Assembly: GCF_005844425.1 (NCBI RefSeq)
Contig: NZ_SPHL01000003.1
Span: 1 to 64,000, forward strand
From: Anaerofustis stercorihominis
GTDB taxonomy: Bacteria; Bacillota; Clostridia; Eubacteriales; Anaerofustaceae
Direction of reading: 5' to 3'
DNA length: 64,000 bases
Below are positions 17,423 through 26,877 of the stretch, piece by piece; position 1 is the first letter of the stretch; each line of letters begins with the position of its first letter. A program made the position numbers and the translations under genes. The notes under the pieces were generated by a model. That model made no database searches, was not told where the DNA came from, and saw only the letters and a program-made list of their open reading frames with translations.

Positions 17423-17450
17423 TAAAAAAATAATAAAGGGGGAAATTATT

Positions 17451-17822
17451 ATGCCAGAAGTAAACGAAGTTTTAATATGGACATTTGCGGCAGAATGCCC
17501 TATGCCTGCAGATGTACAAGAATTACTTGTAGAAGGAGAACAGCCGGTAGCTGCATATAAAACAATAAGAGACAGCGCTATTTTTACAACAAAAAGACTT
17601 ATTGTAAGAGATGCTCAAGGGCTTAAAGGGAAAAAAGTAGAAATATATTCTCTTCCTTATACATCAATAGAAATGTGGAGTACAGAAAACGCTGGAGGAT
17701 TTTTAGACGCTACAGCCGAAGTTGAATCATGGACAAAAGTTGGACATATAAAAGTAAACTTAAGAAAAGGTGTGGACATAAGAAAATTTGACAAATTAAT
17801 ATCAAATGCTATTCTAAAATAA
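17451..17822 (+). CDS. Bacterial PH-domain protein (bPH_1)
   Basis: This 123-residue protein matches the bPH_1 family of single-domain bacterial pleckstrin-homology-like proteins. It has the pattern ELLVEGEQPVAAYKTIRDSAIFTTKRLIVRD, a strand pair ending SLPYTSIEMWSTE, and a C-terminal helix FDKLISNAIL. GGGGG precedes the ATG. No signal peptide or membrane helix is seen, so it is cytosolic. The function of the family is not defined. A palindrome at 17391-17406 suggests regulated expression. Confidence 0.85.
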   Translation: MPEVNEVLIWTFAAECPMPADVQELLVEGEQPVAAYKTIRDSAIFTTKRLIVRDAQGLKGKKVEIYSLPYTSIEMWSTENAGGFLDATAEVESWTKVGHIKVNLRKGVDIRKFDKLISNAILK

Positions 17823-17836
17823 TTTTTTTATGTTTA

Positions 17837-17865
17837 TTGACAATATTTTATTATAATGATAATAT
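17837..17865 (+). promoter_or_regulatory. Promoter of thiC
   Basis: TTGACA (17837-17842) and TAATAT (17860-17865) with a 17-bp spacer, ending about 15 bp before the riboswitch. Confidence 0.6.
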
Positions 17866-17879
17866 TTAATAAAATAATA

Positions 17880-18018
17880 AATAGCAGGGGAGCTTACGCG
17901 TAGGCTGAGAAAAAAAACGATCGAATTTTGACCCTTAACGTCGTATGGATAATGCCATGATATGTATGCTCATAACACTGTAAATTTTAAGCTTATCCAT
18001 TTGGATAAGCTTTTTTTA
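17880..18018 (+). promoter_or_regulatory. TPP riboswitch with terminator, controlling thiC
   Basis: The aptamer shows the conserved GGCTGAGA (17903-17910), ACCCTT (17931-17936) and TGGATAATGCCA (17945-17956), closed by AGCA/TGCT. The helper-helix segment reads ACGTCGT rather than the common ACCTGAT, and CCATGATATG rather than CCAGCGTAGG. The expression platform is a terminator stem, AAGCTTATCC / GGATAAGCTT (17989-18012), followed by a T tract just before the ribosome site. Confidence 0.93.
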
Positions 18019-18033
18019 TTAAAGGAGAGAAAA

Positions 18034-19341
18034 ATGAATTACACAACACAAATGGATGCGGCAAAAAAAGGTATCATTACAAAAGAAATGGAAATCGTCG
18101 CAAAAAAAGAACATATGGATATTGACAAATTGGTTAAGCTTGTGGCTGAGGGAAAAGTTATAATCCCATGCAATAAAAACCACAAGTGCATTGACCCAAA
18201 CGGTGTAGGTTCTATGCTTACAACAAAAATCAATGTAAATCTTGGAGTATCGAGAGACTTTAAAGATATGGACCTTGAAGTTGAAAAAGTAAACAATGCT
18301 GTAAAAATGGGTGCAGAATCAATCATGGACTTATCTTCTTATGGAGATACAAGAAAATTCAGAAGAAGACTTACAAGTGAATGCCCTGCAATGATAGGAA
18401 CTGTGCCAATTTACGATGCGGTTGTATACTATCATAAACCTCTTATAAAAATTACTGCAAAAGAATGGCTTGATATTGTAAGAATGCATGCAGAAGACGG
18501 TGTTGACTTTATGACAATACACTGCGGAATTAATAAAGAAACAATAACTAAATTTAAAAGAAACAAAAGACTTACAAATATCGTATCAAGAGGTGGTTCA
18601 ATCATCTTTGCATGGATGGAAATGACAGGAGAAGAAAACCCATTCTATGAATATTATGATGAAGTTTTAGATATTTGTAGAGAATATGATGTAACTATGA
18701 GTCTTGGTGATGCTTGCCGTCCAGGTTCAATAGCAGACGGAACAGACGCAGCTCAAATCGAAGAACTTATAACTCTTGGAGAACTTACAAAAAGAGCATG
18801 GGAAAAAGATGTTCAAGTAATGATTGAAGGCCCTGGACATATGCCTCTAAACCAAATAGCAGCAAATATGGAAATACAAAAAACACTTTGTCACGGTGCA
18901 CCTTTCTATGTACTAGGACCTATAGTAACCGACGTAGCTCCTGGATATGACCATATAACATCTGCAATCGGTGGAGCAATCGCGGCTACATACGGAGCAA
19001 GTTTCCTTTGCTACGTAACCCCTGCAGAACATTTAAGACTTCCTAACTTAGATGATGTTAAAGAAGGAATCATCGCAACAAAAATTGCAGCTCACGCAGC
19101 TGATATTGCAAAGGGCGTTCCTCATGCAGCTGACTGGGATAACGAAATGAGTACAGCAAGAAAGAAACTTGATTGGGAGAAAATGTTTGAACTTTGTATG
19201 GATCCTGAAAAAGCAAGAAGATACAGAGAAGAATCAAAGCCGGAAAAAGAAGATACATGTTCAATGTGCGGTAACTTCTGTGCAGTTAAAAATACAAACA
19301 GAATTTTGGAAGGCGAAATCGTAAGTATCTTTGATGAATAA
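18034..19341 (+). CDS. thiC: Phosphomethylpyrimidine synthase
   Basis: The frame is open upstream into the riboswitch terminator, but the ATG at 18034 is right: AAAGGAGAG sits just before it. The 435-residue radical SAM enzyme turns aminoimidazole ribotide into HMP-phosphate, the pyrimidine part of thiamine. The C-terminus has the ThiC cluster motif Cys-x2-Cys-x4-Cys (CSMCGNFC); [21 protein letters not shown] and the CHG...TDVAPGYDH region are visible. The companion thiazole operon thiSFGHE lies 14 kb away under a different leader. Confidence 0.97.
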   Translation: MNYTTQMDAAKKGIITKEMEIVAKKEHMDIDKLVKLVAEGKVIIPCNKNHKCIDPNGVGSMLTTKINVNLGVSRDFKDMDLEVEKVNNAVKMGAESIMDLSSYGDTRKFRRRLTSECPAMIGTVPIYDAVVYYHKPLIKITAKEWLDIVRMHAEDGVDFMTIHCGINKETITKFKRNKRLTNIVSRGGSIIFAWMEMTGEENPFYEYYDEVLDICREYDVTMSLGDACRPGSIADGTDAAQIEELITLGELTKRAWEKDVQVMIEGPGHMPLNQIAANMEIQKTLCHGAPFYVLGPIVTDVAPGYDHITSAIGGAIAATYGASFLCYVTPAEHLRLPNLDDVKEGIIATKIAAHAADIAKGVPHAADWDNEMSTARKKLDWEKMFELCMDPEKARRYREESKPEKEDTCSMCGNFCAVKNTNRILEGEIVSIFDE

Positions 19342-19352
19342 AATGAATAAAA

Positions 19353-19385
19353 AAAAAGACAGTTTAAAAACTGTCTTTTTTATTG
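19353..19385. terminator. Terminator between thiC and the surface protein gene
   Basis: AAAAAGACAGTTT (19353-19365) pairs with AAACTGTCTTTTT (19368-19380), with T-rich tails on both strands. It can serve both convergent genes. Confidence 0.8.
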
Positions 19386-19391
19386 TCTTTT

Positions 19392-20978
19392 TTATTTAAT
19401 TTTTCTTTTTACATATACTAATAAACCTAAAATACAAACACTTGCAGAACAAAGAATTGCACTCCATAAGAATAATTGATTGTTGTCACTTGTTTGAGGA
19501 TTTAATGTTGTATTAGTTGTTTCATTTAAATTATCATCAACAGATCCAGTGTTTGATGAAACACTTTTATCATTATATCCTAAAGCGTATGTTGAGAATT
19601 TAGAAGTACTAAAAGTAATTACATCATCTTTTGTTACAGAATCCAATTTTTCAGCAACACCATCATGTATTCTAACAATGAAGAATTCTCTACCTTCTTT
19701 AAGTAAATCTTGAGGAATTACTATGTTAAAATCTGCAGATTTATTTAAATTATTTATCTTTCCAATTATTTCATTATCTGCTTTTATTACAATTGACAAA
19801 TCAAAATATTGTCCAATTAAATCTTTTTCGTCTAATGTACTTTCAACTAATTCTTTTTCCTCAGCCGTAGCATTTATTTTATCATCAACAACTACCTCAA
19901 CTGAAATATCTGCTCCATCAGATATTGCACTTTCTAATTTTTTAACAGTATCTTTATCTATAGAAGTAATCTTATCAGAATCGCCGTTTTCTATTTTATT
20001 TACAATATCTGAAATTGTATCTAATACGATATTCGTATCATTTTTATCTATTCCTATTTGCATATTTTGAGATGGTTTAGATGTATCTATAGAAGGAGAT
20101 TCTATTTGTATTTTCTCATTACATATACTACAAACTCCATCTATATAATTATGACCTGTAGCTGGTATTGTAACATCGCTTTTTGTTGTTTCTTTTGTAC
20201 AATTTTTATCTAAAAAATATTTATCTAAAGCTTCTATATACCAATATTCCTTATTTCCATCTTGTGTGCAATTAGCAACTTTTGCAGGGAAATGTTGTAA
20301 CTTATATACATTATAAGTATTACCATCTTTAAAAGAAATTGCATCTTCAGCTAAAAAGTTTTTTGTCGGATTTTCCGTTAAACTATTTGAAGGATCAAAA
20401 TTTTCAAATGTTCCACCTTTAACTGTGATTGATGCATTTGAATTATCAATAAGATTTAGATGCCAATATGTTCCACTATACATTACATCTGCTTTAAATG
20501 TCCCTCCATTTATTATAACAGAAGAATCACTCCCTGCTTGTACACATGTAAGACCTGCATGATATACATTATCTTCAAGAACAACTTTACTGTTTCCATC
20601 TACTCTTATAGCATAACCTAAAGAGTAATTACTATTCATATATCCACTATTTTCATCTGAATTATATGTTATTGTCCCATTACCTTTAATTGTAACATCT
20701 GCACTACCATATATATCAATAAGACCTGCATCTTCAGTATCTTTAATCGCATCATAAGTTAATGTATAACCATTTAAATCTAATGTAACATTATTATCTA
20801 TTTTCAAAGATTTATATAATGTTATATTATTACTTAATACAACCTCTCCACCTTTTTCAACAGCATCTATCAATTCATCTTGTGTAGATACATTCGTTGC
20901 AGCAAAAACACCCGAAGGTAACATTGCCATTACCATTAGCATGGCAACAAGTACAGAAAAAATTTTTTTCTTTAACAT
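19392..20978 (-). CDS. Beta-helix surface protein with NPQTSD class-B-like sorting signal
   Basis: The 528-residue protein has a signal peptide (1-26, VAMLMVMAMLPSGVFA) and a right-handed beta-helix-like N-terminal half (repeated GNGTITY, INGGTFKAD, VKGGTFENFDPS). A small GHNYIDGVCSICN motif follows near 255, then an acidic alpha/beta region with VDDKINATAEE. The tail is NPQTSD, a hydrophobic helix and KRKIK. NPQTSD fits the class B sortase pattern NP-[QK]-[TS]-[NGS]-[DA], so covalent wall anchoring is likely. GGAGG precedes the ATG. The ligand is unknown. Confidence 0.82.
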   Translation of the reverse strand: MLKKKIFSVLVAMLMVMAMLPSGVFAATNVSTQDELIDAVEKGGEVVLSNNITLYKSLKIDNNVTLDLNGYTLTYDAIKDTEDAGLIDIYGSADVTIKGNGTITYNSDENSGYMNSNYSLGYAIRVDGNSKVVLEDNVYHAGLTCVQAGSDSSVIINGGTFKADVMYSGTYWHLNLIDNSNASITVKGGTFENFDPSNSLTENPTKNFLAEDAISFKDGNTYNVYKLQHFPAKVANCTQDGNKEYWYIEALDKYFLDKNCTKETTKSDVTIPATGHNYIDGVCSICNEKIQIESPSIDTSKPSQNMQIGIDKNDTNIVLDTISDIVNKIENGDSDKITSIDKDTVKKLESAISDGADISVEVVVDDKINATAEEKELVESTLDEKDLIGQYFDLSIVIKADNEIIGKINNLNKSADFNIVIPQDLLKEGREFFIVRIHDGVAEKLDSVTKDDVITFSTSKFSTYALGYNDKSVSSNTGSVDDNLNETTNTTLNPQTSDNNQLFLWSAILCSASVCILGLLVYVKRKIK

Positions 20979-21381
20979 TTAAATATCCTCCCTTTTTTTT
21001 ATCGGGAAGATTTTCTGCGCCCCTTCCCGTATTAATACCTTTCTTTTATATAAAAAGGTATATTTTTGTAACTATGAAAATAAATATATATTAGTATTTC
21101 TCTTATAATTTTATAAATTCATTACATAAAACCAAATCTTTATATTGTATTTTCTGTAGCTACAAAAGTCTTATTTCATTTATATCATATTTTTACGAAA
21201 TATTCAAGATTATTATCCTTTTTTTTACATTAATTATATATAAAAATTAAAAAAAATTTACATAATTTTATTTAAATTATTTTTTTATAATATAAAAAAA
21301 CAACAAAAATATATATTACAGAAAAAACTATCCTTATTTGTATACCTAAATATAATCGTATTATAATACAGTAATATTATT
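20979..21381 (-). promoter_or_regulatory. Long structured leader/intergenic region upstream of the surface protein
   Basis: These 403 bp hold no gene. Close to the start codon, two hairpins lie in tandem on the minus strand: ATACCTTT/AAAGGTAT (21035-21061) and CGGGAAG/CTTCCCG (21003-21029). The second is GC-rich in an AT-rich setting and ends about 12 bases before the GGGAGG ribosome site. A motif like TAGYTACA is repeated at about 21065 and 21157. The remainder is AT-rich without recognisable content. Confidence 0.5.
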
Positions 21382-23763
21382 TTAATCAAATAATTCTTTT
21401 GCATAATATACCGACTGCATTGCATCTTTACCGTAAAAATCAGCATTTATCATATCTGCGTATTCTTGATTTAAAACAGCGCCTCCAACCATTACCCTGC
21501 ACTTTGGACTTTTTTCTCTTAACAATTTAATTGTTTCCTCCATGCTTACAACTGTTGTTGTCATTAAGGCAGAAAGCCCAACAAGTTTAACATCTTCTTT
21601 TACAGCCGTTTCTACAATTATTTCAGGATCTACATCTTTTCCTAAATCTATTACATCAAAATTATAATTTTCAAGAAGAACTTTTAATATATTTTTACCT
21701 ATATCGTGTATATCTCCTTTTACTGTTGCAATAACTATTTTTTCTTTTTTCTCTTCTTCTTTGCCTTCTTTTAAAATCTCGTCTTTTATTATTTCAAATG
21801 CAGCTTTTGCCGCATCCGCACTCATTAATAGCTGAGGTAAAAACAAAGTTCCTTTTTCAAATCTCTTACCAACCTTATCAAGTGCAGGAACAAGATATTC
21901 ATTTATTATATTCAAAGGCTCTTTTTCATTTAGAAGATTTTTTGTTCCTTTTACAGCTTCTTCTTTTAATCCCTTTTCTATTGCATTTTTTAATGAAATT
22001 ATTTCTTCTTTTGATACTTTTTCTTCTTTTTTAGTATCTGAATATTTTTTTATATAATTTTCAAAATTCTCATCATGATTCATCAAAGCACAAAAACCAT
22101 AATAAGAACGCATCATGTCTTCTGAAAGTGGATTTATTATCCCAAGATCAAGCCCGCTTTGCATTGCCATTGTATAAAAATTTGAATTTATTATAGGTCT
22201 TAAAGGAAGCCCAAAAGAAATATTAGAAACACCCAGTACTGTCTTAACTCCAAGTTCTTCTTTAACACCTTTTAATGCCTCTAATGTGGTTATGGCTCCT
22301 CTTGGATCGGAACTTATAGTCATTGCCAAAACGTCTATTACAATATCTTTCTTATCTATTCCATATTTTTTTGCTTCATTAATTATTTTTCTTGCAATTT
22401 CAACTCTTCCCCTTGCATCATTCGGTATTCCATTTTCATCAAGAGTAAGCCCAATAACGACTCCTCCATATTTTTTTACAAGAGGAAAAATCTCATCCAT
22501 TGATTCTTGTTTTCCATTTACCGAATTTATCATAGGTTTACCATTATAGATTCTCATTGATTGTTCAAGTGCATTTGTATTTACTGTATCAATTTGCAGC
22601 GGAAGGCTAGTAACACTTTGTAATTCAAAAATAACTTTTTTCATCATTTCAACTTCATCTATATCAGGAAGACCTACATTTACATCCAAAATATCGGCTC
22701 CGGCATCTTGCTGCAAAAGAGCTTCTTTTAATATATAATCTAAATCGTTGGATTTCAGCGCTTCTTTTAGTCTCTTTTTCCCCGTTGGGTTTATTCTTTC
22801 TCCAATAATTATTGGTTTAGTGCCTATTTCTACTGCATGTCCATAAGAAGAAACAATAGTGCGTTCATTTTTCTTTCTTTTTACAAGATTTCTATCTTTA
22901 TTATTCTCTACCATTTCTTTTATATGGCTAGGTGTAGTCCCACAACAGCCACCAATCACACAAGCACCTAACTGAACAATTTCTTTCATTATCTCGCCAA
23001 ATTCTTCTTTTGTTACATCATAATAAACATTACCGTCTTTTTGTTTTGGTAGTCCAGCATTAGGTTTTACGATAACAGGAATTGAAGCATACTCTAAAAT
23101 TTCTTTAAGTAGTGGTATCATTTGTTTAGGACCAAGCCCACAGTTAATACCAAGTGCATCAACCCCTAAACCTTCAAGCATTGAAACAACACAAGGGATA
23201 TCTCCACCTGTTAATAATTTACCTTTTTCATCAAAAATAACAGTTGCAAATACAGGAAGAGAAGTACATTCTTTTGCTGCAAGCACAGCTGCTTTTAATT
23301 CATAAGTATCTCCCATTGTTTCAATATGAATTAAATCCGCTCCACTATCTTGACCTATTTGAACAACTTGAGAATAAACTTTATAAGCATCTTCAAAGCT
23401 TAAATCTCCCATAGGTTTTAAAAGTTTACCGGTAGGCCCAATATCTAAACCTACATAAACTTCTCTATTATCTTTTACTCCTAGTTTTATTGCTTCTTTT
23501 ACATTTGAAATCCCAAAACGTACTATTTTCTCCAAATCGTACTTATTATCTTTAAATTTAAGCGCATTTGCACCAAATGTATTACTTAAAACTATGTCAC
23601 TTCCAGCCTCAAAATAACTTCTATGAATATCTATTATTTCTTCTCTATGCTCTATATTCCATATTTCAGGAAGTTCACCGGGTTTCAATCCTCTTTCTTG
23701 AAGCATTGTCCCCATTCCTCCGTCAAGGAATAACAACTCTTTTCCCAAACGTTCCAATAACAT
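21382..23763 (-). CDS. metH: Cobalamin-dependent methionine synthase without activation domain
   Basis: The 793-residue protein holds three MetH modules: homocysteine-binding (1-290, zinc cysteines in INCGL and GGCCGT), pterin/methyl-folate binding (about 310-575, IGERINPTGKK), and the cobalamin cap and B12 domain (about 600-793, GDIHDIGKN with the lower-ligand histidine). The SAM-binding reactivation domain is missing here and is encoded by the gene just upstream. It transfers a methyl group from methyl-folate to homocysteine. It is the last gene of metNIQ-metF-activation-metH. Confidence 0.95.
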   Translation of the reverse strand: MLLERLGKELLFLDGGMGTMLQERGLKPGELPEIWNIEHREEIIDIHRSYFEAGSDIVLSNTFGANALKFKDNKYDLEKIVRFGISNVKEAIKLGVKDNREVYVGLDIGPTGKLLKPMGDLSFEDAYKVYSQVVQIGQDSGADLIHIETMGDTYELKAAVLAAKECTSLPVFATVIFDEKGKLLTGGDIPCVVSMLEGLGVDALGINCGLGPKQMIPLLKEILEYASIPVIVKPNAGLPKQKDGNVYYDVTKEEFGEIMKEIVQLGACVIGGCCGTTPSHIKEMVENNKDRNLVKRKKNERTIVSSYGHAVEIGTKPIIIGERINPTGKKRLKEALKSNDLDYILKEALLQQDAGADILDVNVGLPDIDEVEMMKKVIFELQSVTSLPLQIDTVNTNALEQSMRIYNGKPMINSVNGKQESMDEIFPLVKKYGGVVIGLTLDENGIPNDARGRVEIARKIINEAKKYGIDKKDIVIDVLAMTISSDPRGAITTLEALKGVKEELGVKTVLGVSNISFGLPLRPIINSNFYTMAMQSGLDLGIINPLSEDMMRSYYGFCALMNHDENFENYIKKYSDTKKEEKVSKEEIISLKNAIEKGLKEEAVKGTKNLLNEKEPLNIINEYLVPALDKVGKRFEKGTLFLPQLLMSADAAKAAFEIIKDEILKEGKEEEKKEKIVIATVKGDIHDIGKNILKVLLENYNFDVIDLGKDVDPEIIVETAVKEDVKLVGLSALMTTTVVSMEETIKLLREKSPKCRVMVGGAVLNQEYADMINADFYGKDAMQSVYYAKELFD

Positions 23764-23767
23764 AAAA

Positions 23768-24415
23768 TTACTCCTTTATTTTTCTAAATTCACAATCTTT
23801 TTTATTACAAGTTTTACACCCTCTGTCCATACAAACATTTTTATCTTTTCCTATACCAATAACTGCAGTAACAGATTTTGAAGGGGTTAACATGTAGCCT
23901 TGCGTCATTGTAAGACCTATTGTTTTCGCACTATCTAACATTCTAAGAAGCATTTGTTGATGACATATATCAAAATCCCCATACCCAGGACTAAATCTTG
24001 GTTTTAAATATCTTTTTTCTCTTTCATATTCTATTTCTTTCTCTTTTTGCCACTTGTCTAAATACTCCTCAAGAATAGCCGCAGCACAAGCTTGTAAAAC
24101 TACAGCTTTTGACATTTGAGTATTAGAATAACGTCTTATAAGAAAATCTACCTGTATACCCAGAGTAGCTCCTATAACTATAACTTCATCACAACCTGAT
24201 AAGTTTTTCATTAAATTATTACTTTTTATTTGCATTTGTCCAATACTTATATATTCATTATGAAAACTTAAATTAAAATTACGGTATATAATTTTTTTTG
24301 ATACGATTCCATTTAATTCTTCTAAAGATTCTTCTATTAAATGTAAAGTTTCATTATCTACAATATTATTTTTATACCCAAGATATCTTATGGTTTCTTT
24401 TGTTATTATATCCAT
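23768..24415 (-). CDS. Stand-alone methionine synthase activation-domain protein
   Basis: The 215-residue protein corresponds to the MetH C-terminal SAM-binding activation domain: RYLGY start, VIGATLG, a QACAAAILEEYLDKW helix, RFSPGYGDFDI (SAM-binding loop) and GLTMTQGYMLTPSKS. The tail is Cys-rich (CMDRGCKTCNKKDC), which may bind metal and is not part of E. coli MetH. It presumably reactivates cob(II)alamin on the MetH encoded four bases downstream. Split MetH is known in Clostridia and Thermotogae. Confidence 0.9.
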   Translation of the reverse strand: MDIITKETIRYLGYKNNIVDNETLHLIEESLEELNGIVSKKIIYRNFNLSFHNEYISIGQMQIKSNNLMKNLSGCDEVIVIGATLGIQVDFLIRRYSNTQMSKAVVLQACAAAILEEYLDKWQKEKEIEYEREKRYLKPRFSPGYGDFDICHQQMLLRMLDSAKTIGLTMTQGYMLTPSKSVTAVIGIGKDKNVCMDRGCKTCNKKDCEFRKIKE

Positions 24416-24423
24416 TAATATTC

Positions 24424-25293
24424 CTAACCTTTAATTATATAAGATAAATTTTCCATAATAGCCTTAGCAACTTCCGGTTTATTCATTGAGTATACATGAA
24501 TATTATTAATACCATTTGCAATTAAATCAATAATTTGATCAGTTGCATAGGCTATACCGGCTTGTTGCATTGCTTTTGGATTATCGCCAAACTTATCAAC
24601 GATTGCAAGAAAACGCTGAGGAAGTACTGTTCCGGAAAGTTCGCATATTCTCTTCATCTGTTTTCCGTTTGTTACAGGCATTATTCCGGGTAAAACAGGA
24701 ATTGTTATTCCCTTTTCTCTTATTCTGTATAAAAAATTATATAGTATATTGTTATCAAAAAACATCTGAGTAGTAAGAAAATCCACTCCACAGTCTACTT
24801 TATGTTTAAGATTGTCTATATCATCTTTTTTATGCTCCATTTCCACATGTCCTTCAGGATAACAAGCCGCACCTATACAAAAATCTCCGCTTTTTCTTAT
24901 ATCTTCAATAAGTTCGCTTGCATAATGATAATGATTTGGAAGAGGAAAATTACTATCCTTTGGGATATCACCTCTAAGGGCAAGAATATTGTCTATACCT
25001 TCATGTTTTAATGTTTTAAGTATTCCCTTTATAGTTTCTTTGGTAGATGATACACACGTTAAATGAGCAAGACTTATCACATTCATTTCTCTTTGTATTT
25101 TTGAAGCAATATTTATAGTATTCTTGCTTGTTCCCCCACCTGCACCATATGTTACACTTATAAACGAAGGATGAAGTTTTGCAATTTCATCTACTGCATT
25201 CATAACATCTTCAATGCCTGCATCTGTTTTAGGAGGAAAAATTTCAAAAGAGATATGAGGTGTATTTTTAGAAAGAGTATCTTTTATTTTCAT
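24424..25293 (-). CDS. metF: Methylenetetrahydrofolate reductase
   Basis: The 289-residue protein is a normal-length MetF beta-barrel flavoenzyme. It has ISFEIFPPKT near 14, SVTYGAGGGTS near 45, LALRGDIP near 105, and the C-terminal GVDFLTTQMFFDN and HVYSMNKPEVA motifs. It makes 5-methyl-tetrahydrofolate, the methyl donor for the adjacent split MetH. GGAG precedes the ATG. A hairpin lies between it and metQ, so it may depend on read-through or its own promoter. Confidence 0.95.
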   Translation of the reverse strand: MKIKDTLSKNTPHISFEIFPPKTDAGIEDVMNAVDEIAKLHPSFISVTYGAGGGTSKNTINIASKIQREMNVISLAHLTCVSSTKETIKGILKTLKHEGIDNILALRGDIPKDSNFPLPNHYHYASELIEDIRKSGDFCIGAACYPEGHVEMEHKKDDIDNLKHKVDCGVDFLTTQMFFDNNILYNFLYRIREKGITIPVLPGIMPVTNGKQMKRICELSGTVLPQRFLAIVDKFGDNPKAMQQAGIAYATDQIIDLIANGINNIHVYSMNKPEVAKAIMENLSYIIKG

Positions 25294-25327
25294 ATTTTTC
25301 TCCTATATATTTTATAAAATTAATAAA

Positions 25328-25357
25328 TAAAAAGCGATATGATAACATACCGCTTTA
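25328..25357 (-). terminator. Terminator after metQ
   Basis: An imperfect stem, AAAGCG-A-TATG / CATA-C-CGCTTT, with a T-rich tail on the minus strand. It would separate metNIQ from metF-metH. Confidence 0.6.
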
Positions 25358-25371
25358 TTCAACAAGTTATT

Positions 25372-26190
25372 TTATTCAAAAATAGATACTACACTACCAT
25401 CATATTTTTCATCAATAAAATTTTTAACTGTATCTGATTGAAGAGCTTTAAGTAAAGCTTTTGTTTTGTCAGTTTCTTCGTTTCCTGCTTTTACGCAAAG
25501 AATGTTAGCATATGTTTTAGCAGCTTCACTGTCAGCTGTTTCAATTGCGATAGCATCTTTATTTACGCTTAAACCAGCTTCCATTGCATAGTTACCGTTA
25601 ATTACAGCAAAGTCAACATCTTGTAAACTCTTTGGAATTTGAGCAGCTTCTAATTCTTGAATTTTTACATTGTGAGGATTGCTTTCAATATCTTTAGCTG
25701 TTGCATTTAATCCAGCATCTTTTTTAAGTGTGATTACACCATTTTTTTCAAGAAGAAGTAATGCTCTTGCTTCATTTGTTGTATCGTTTGGAACTGCTAT
25801 TGTTGCACCATCAGGAATATTTTTTAAATCTTTAGATTTTCCAGGATAAATCCCAAGAGGTTCATAGTGAACTGTTCCCACAGATACAAGATTTGTACCT
25901 TGTTCTTCATTGAAAGAATCCATGTATGGTTTATGTTGGAAGAAGTTTGCATCCAAAGAACCATCTTCAACGGCTTTGTTTGGTTGTACATAATCAGTAA
26001 ATTCTGTAATTTCTAGTGTATAGCCTTCTTTTGCTAAATCTTCTTTAACTGCATTTAAAATTTCTGCATGAGGAACTGCTGTTGCTCCTACTTTAATAAC
26101 TTTGTCATCTGAACTTGAACTACTTCCGCATCCAGCAAATAAGCCGAATACTAAAGCCCCGGTTAATAATACCGCAAATAATTTTTTCAT
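25372..26190 (-). CDS. metQ: Methionine ABC transporter substrate-binding lipoprotein
   Basis: The 272-residue NlpA/MetQ-type lipoprotein has a lipobox FAGC at about residue 18-21 after a short hydrophobic leader, followed by a flexible serine run. Core motifs include KVGATAVPHAEIL, ALLLLEKNGVITL and INGNYAMEAGL. It captures methionine at the outer membrane face and delivers it to MetI/MetN. It is the third gene of metNIQ. Confidence 0.95.
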   Translation of the reverse strand: MKKLFAVLLTGALVFGLFAGCGSSSSSDDKVIKVGATAVPHAEILNAVKEDLAKEGYTLEITEFTDYVQPNKAVEDGSLDANFFQHKPYMDSFNEEQGTNLVSVGTVHYEPLGIYPGKSKDLKNIPDGATIAVPNDTTNEARALLLLEKNGVITLKKDAGLNATAKDIESNPHNVKIQELEAAQIPKSLQDVDFAVINGNYAMEAGLSVNKDAIAIETADSEAAKTYANILCVKAGNEETDKTKALLKALQSDTVKNFIDEKYDGSVVSIFE

Positions 26191-26216
26191 ATCTTTTCTC
26201 CCTTTTCTTTTTAATT

Positions 26217-26876
26217 TTATATTCTTTTATCAATCTTCCTTGCAATAATTGTTCCCATTGCCTGAAGAACTTGAACTATTAAAACTAACAATACAACGGT
26301 AATAATCATTATTGTTGATTCATATCTGTAATATCCGTAACGTATTGCTATATCACCAAGTCCACCGCCTCCTACAAAACCAGCAAGAGCAGAGTAACTA
26401 AGTATGGTTGTTATAGAAATTGAAAATCCTACCATTAAAGAAGGCATTGCTTCTTTAATTAAAACCTTTGTTACTATTTGGTAAACTGATGCACCCATTG
26501 AAAGTGAGGCTTCTATAACCCCTCTATCAACCTCCTTAAGTGAAGATTCAACCATTCTTGCAATAAATGGTGCCGCTCCTATAACAAGAGGAACGATTGT
26601 TGCTGTTGAACCTATTGTTGTTCCAACGATTAATCTTGTAAAAGGAATTAAAACTACAAGTAAAATCAAAAACGGAACACTTCTTAAAACATTTGTAACA
26701 ACGTCAAGTATCTTAAATATAACCTTGTTTTCTTTTATTCCTCCTTTTGCGGAAGTTACAAGCAACACTCCCATTGGAAGACCTATAATATATCCTAAAA
26801 ATGTGGAAACAATGGTCATATATAGTGTTTGAAGAATACCGACACCTATCATTTGCCATTCAGCACTGCCTAACAT
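26217..26876 (-). CDS. metI: Methionine ABC transporter permease
   Basis: The 219-residue permease has five predicted membrane helices and the EAA-type coupling loop EASLSMGASVYQIVTKVLIKEAMP near 142. This is the usual length for MetI. It forms the channel with MetN as ATPase and MetQ as binding protein. Its start is one base after the metN stop, so translation is coupled. Confidence 0.95.
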   Translation of the reverse strand: MLGSAEWQMIGVGILQTLYMTIVSTFLGYIIGLPMGVLLVTSAKGGIKENKVIFKILDVVTNVLRSVPFLILLVVLIPFTRLIVGTTIGSTATIVPLVIGAAPFIARMVESSLKEVDRGVIEASLSMGASVYQIVTKVLIKEAMPSLMVGFSISITTILSYSALAGFVGGGGLGDIAIRYGYYRYESTIMIITVVLLVLIVQVLQAMGTIIARKIDKRI

Positions 26877-26877
26877 A

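Noticed and set aside
17962-18033. N-terminal extension of ThiC upstream of 18034
   Set aside because: It would be encoded within the riboswitch terminator and lacks a ribosome site. AAAGGAG lies before ATG 18034.
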